A program made the position numbers and the translations under genes. From Alphaproteobacteria bacterium (GTDB taxonomy: Bacteria > Pseudomonadota > Alphaproteobacteria > Rhodobacterales > Rhodobacteraceae), in assembly GCA_030424705.1 (NCBI GenBank), contig JAUHWJ010000082.1, forward strand, positions 1-7,359: a stretch of 7,359 nt of DNA. The letters run 5' to 3'. Below the pieces are notes generated by a model. That model did not search any database and was not told the DNA's origin. It worked only from the letters and a program-made list of their open reading frames with translations. This document shows, piece by piece, positions 6,369-7,359 of the stretch. Each line of letters begins with the position of its first letter. Position 1 is the stretch's first letter.

Positions 6369-6443
6369 ATCCGGGTATTGTGACAGGCAAGCCATTGAAA
6401 TTGCGACATGAATTCGCGCGCGGATTGTCGCCCGAGGCCGGAA

Positions 6444-6494
6444 TCGGCCTGTTTTGAGACCGTAAACGAAGCATTTCCCTGTTCTTTCCCTGTT
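6444..6494 (+). repeat. Outlying CCTGTT copies
   Basis: Further copies of the same core lie at 6448 (in ATCGGCCTGTTTT), 6478 and 6489. The last two are full TCCCTGTT octamers, 11 bp apart (6476-6483 and 6487-6494), which is one helical turn. The second is followed by TCCGCG like the first array copy. They extend the repeat region to the right, ending about 175 bp short of tRNA-Ser. Confidence 0.65.
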
Positions 6495-6670
6495 TCCGCG
6501 AAACTCCACCTTGCGGCGGACCCGCGGAGACCCGCGCCCGGAGGCGCCACAAAAGGCGGGCCGAGACGGTCGGATGGAGGAGGCCGACGGCCGGAAGCGA
6601 AGGCGAAAGTCGCCCTATTTCGCAGGCTTGCGGAGCCGCCGCGAATACAGAGACCAGTGCGGGGGGTGGT

Positions 6671-6760
6671 TGGCGGAGAGAGAGGGATTCGAACCCTCGA
6701 GACGGTTTCCCGCCTACACACTTTCCAGGCGTGCGCCTTCGACCACTCGGCCACCTCTCC
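6671..6760 (-). tRNA. tRNA-Ser(GGA)
   Basis: A complete 90-nt class II tRNA on the minus strand. The 5' acceptor strand GGAGAGG (6760-6754) pairs with the 3' strand TCTCTCC, with one G-U pair, then discriminator G and encoded CCA (6673-6671). The D-arm reads GGCCGAGTGG, the anticodon loop CTGGAAA gives anticodon GGA (6726-6724), a long variable arm typical of tRNA-Ser follows, and the T-loop is GGTTCGAATCC. All parts needed for function look intact. It decodes UCC/UCU serine codons. It may be the chromosomal boundary of the accessory block or a second integration target. Confidence 0.96.
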
Positions 6761-6819
6761 GTCACACGCCGGTTAGCGAGATCGGGCGCGTATTGCAAGA
6801 TGGCCGAGCATAAGAAGCA

Positions 6820-7075
6820 GGAAACGCAGTTGTCGATCGCGCAAGAGGAAGAGCCTCGCACCAAAGCTTACACAAAATCCGTTTTCCTGGCGACAGCCAA
6901 GCCCGACACGGGCCGGCATCATCGCTCCGCCGGAGGCGATCCAGCCCCCGCCTCTCAACGAACTTTAGGCCGCTGTCGGACTTTATGCGGTCGGTAGCGC
7001 TGCGCAGGATGAACAGGTCGGGCAAGTCATTGATGACATCGGCCGCCCACATAGAACAGCCATTGCGCAAGCCGC
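6820..7075 (-). pseudogene. Degraded IS3-family transposase (OrfB integrase core) fragment
   Basis: Conceptual minus-strand translation in two frames recovers the integrase core of IS3-type OrfB. From about 7046 one frame reads AADVINDLPDLFILRSATDR, then IKSDSGLKFV; compare the family pattern DLFILRG-P-HIRSDNGPEFV. The catalytic Asp of SDSG is at 6977-6975. Around 6945 the similarity jumps by one base into another frame, giving WIASGGA and then QENGFCVSFGARL, which matches the WIAAVGA...WENG(F/Y)-ESFNARL part with the catalytic Glu (6886-6884). Upstream and downstream portions of the transposase are missing or unrecognisable. It is an old, inactive insertion-sequence relic. The assignment rests on remembered family motifs, but the order and spacing of matches make chance unlikely. 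Confidence 0.75.
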
Positions 7076-7095
7076 GCTCGCCGGGCGATCCTGTC

Positions 7096-7131
7096 ATTCA
7101 TTGGCCTCTCCGGATTCATTGGCCTCTCCGG
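7096..7131. repeat. Perfect 18-bp tandem duplication
   Basis: ATTCATTGGCCTCTCCGG is present twice head to tail, at 7096-7113 and 7114-7131, with no mismatch. It sits just beyond the transposase relic, in DNA without a supported gene. A slippage duplication is the simplest reading. Confidence 0.9.
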
Positions 7132-7293
7132 TCCTGCGCGCCTTTCAGCGACAATCGGGGCGCGGTTGAGACGTCTCTGATCGAGGAACCAGAAGCCCGG
7201 ATGGTCTAGTCTCAGGACCCATAACCAAGATTCCCCATTGGCCGGTCACGTCCGTCAAGCTGGTGTAATTTCCCGGATAGCCTGAGGGCATGA
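7132..7293. other. Gene-free stretch, possible insertion-sequence end
   Basis: No gene is supported here. The stretch around 7262-7280 (GTGTAATTTCCCGGATAG), about 15 bp beyond the stop codon of the minus-strand gene entering from the right, is where the terminal inverted repeat of an insertion sequence could lie. The opposite end is outside the window, so this cannot be tested here. Confidence 0.25.
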
Positions 7294-7359
7294 TCAGGCG
7301 GCTTTCGTGGTTATGCTGAGAATGGGGTCGACCTCCTCGGTGTCGATCCGGGCGAAGGC
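7294..7359 (-). CDS. C-terminal end of an unidentified minus-strand gene
   Basis: Reading leftwards from the window edge, 21 codons are open and end in TGA (7296-7294), giving the tail AFARIDTEEVDPILSITTKA with one more Ala. The composition and abrupt end would suit a transposase C-terminus next to an insertion-sequence end, but I do not recognise the family and the fragment is too short to prove that it is coding. Confidence 0.3.
   Translation of the reverse strand, partial: AFARIDTEEVDPILSITTKAA

Larger units (their letters stand above)
6244..6670. other. Gene-free region between recombinase and tRNA-Ser
   Basis: About 430 bp with no supported gene. Its left half is less GC-rich than the neighbours and carries the CCTGTT repeat array (6280-6368, and 6476-6494). 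Its right half (6500-6670) is GC-rich, with only short weak stem-loops such as GGCGA/TCGCC near 6603-6615. The right end of the recombinase element and any attachment site should lie here if the element stops before tRNA-Ser. Confidence 0.6.

Noticed and set aside
6280..6494. CRISPR array
   Set aside because: The repeat core is only about 8 bp, spacing is 11-22 bp, one copy is inverted and there are no cas genes.
6408..6813. Plus-strand frames with tails such as [20 protein letters not shown]
   Set aside because: That peptide is the familiar mistranslation of a tRNA-Ser gene read on the opposite strand; the frames cross the whole tRNA.
6985..7209. Plus-strand frame of 74 codons
   Set aside because: It covers the transposase relic in antisense and the 18-bp tandem repeat (repeated IHWPLR); no ribosome-binding site or family similarity.

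Overview
The window is GC-rich accessory DNA, most likely from an alphaproteobacterium. The evidence is the base composition, the families present (DUF5681, DUF3489, DUF2924, ParB-methyltransferase), and a tRNA-fMet 3' half that matches the alphaproteobacterial form as I remember it. Two large serine recombinases, two tRNA loci and insertion-sequence debris make it look like a layered integration hotspot rather than core genome.

Left part (1-1090): the C-terminal two thirds of a serine recombinase, cut off by the window edge. Its reading frame runs through a minus-strand transcription terminator and then into the 3' half of a tRNA-fMet gene, so its last ~45 codons are probably not evolved protein sequence. 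Centre (1091-6243): a compact six-gene block of two divergent operons. On the minus strand are a ParB-domain/N6-adenine (or N4-cytosine) DNA methyltransferase and two tandem DUF5681 paralogues. On the plus strand are DUF3489, DUF2924 and a complete 533-aa serine recombinase. A 177-bp intergenic region separates the operons, and genes within each operon overlap by 4 bp (GTGA or ATGA). The tRNA fragment ends within a few bases of the stop codon of the last DUF5681 gene, so this junction is a good candidate for one end of an integrated element.

Right part (6244-7359): about 430 bp without genes, holding an array of CCTGTT-centred repeats spaced 21-22 bp and 11 bp apart; an intact tRNA-Ser(GGA) on the minus strand; a frameshifted relic of an IS3-family transposase; a perfect 18-bp tandem duplication; and the last 21 codons of an unidentified minus-strand gene.

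Working model (inference): the central block is a small serine-recombinase-mobilised element whose main cargo is an orphan ParB-methyltransferase with DUF5681 partners. The plus-strand operon supplies mobility. The left end is in or beside tRNA-fMet. The right end is unresolved but probably lies in the repeat region between the recombinase and tRNA-Ser. The 5' half of tRNA-fMet is not visible anywhere in the window, so a simple single insertion does not explain all of it.
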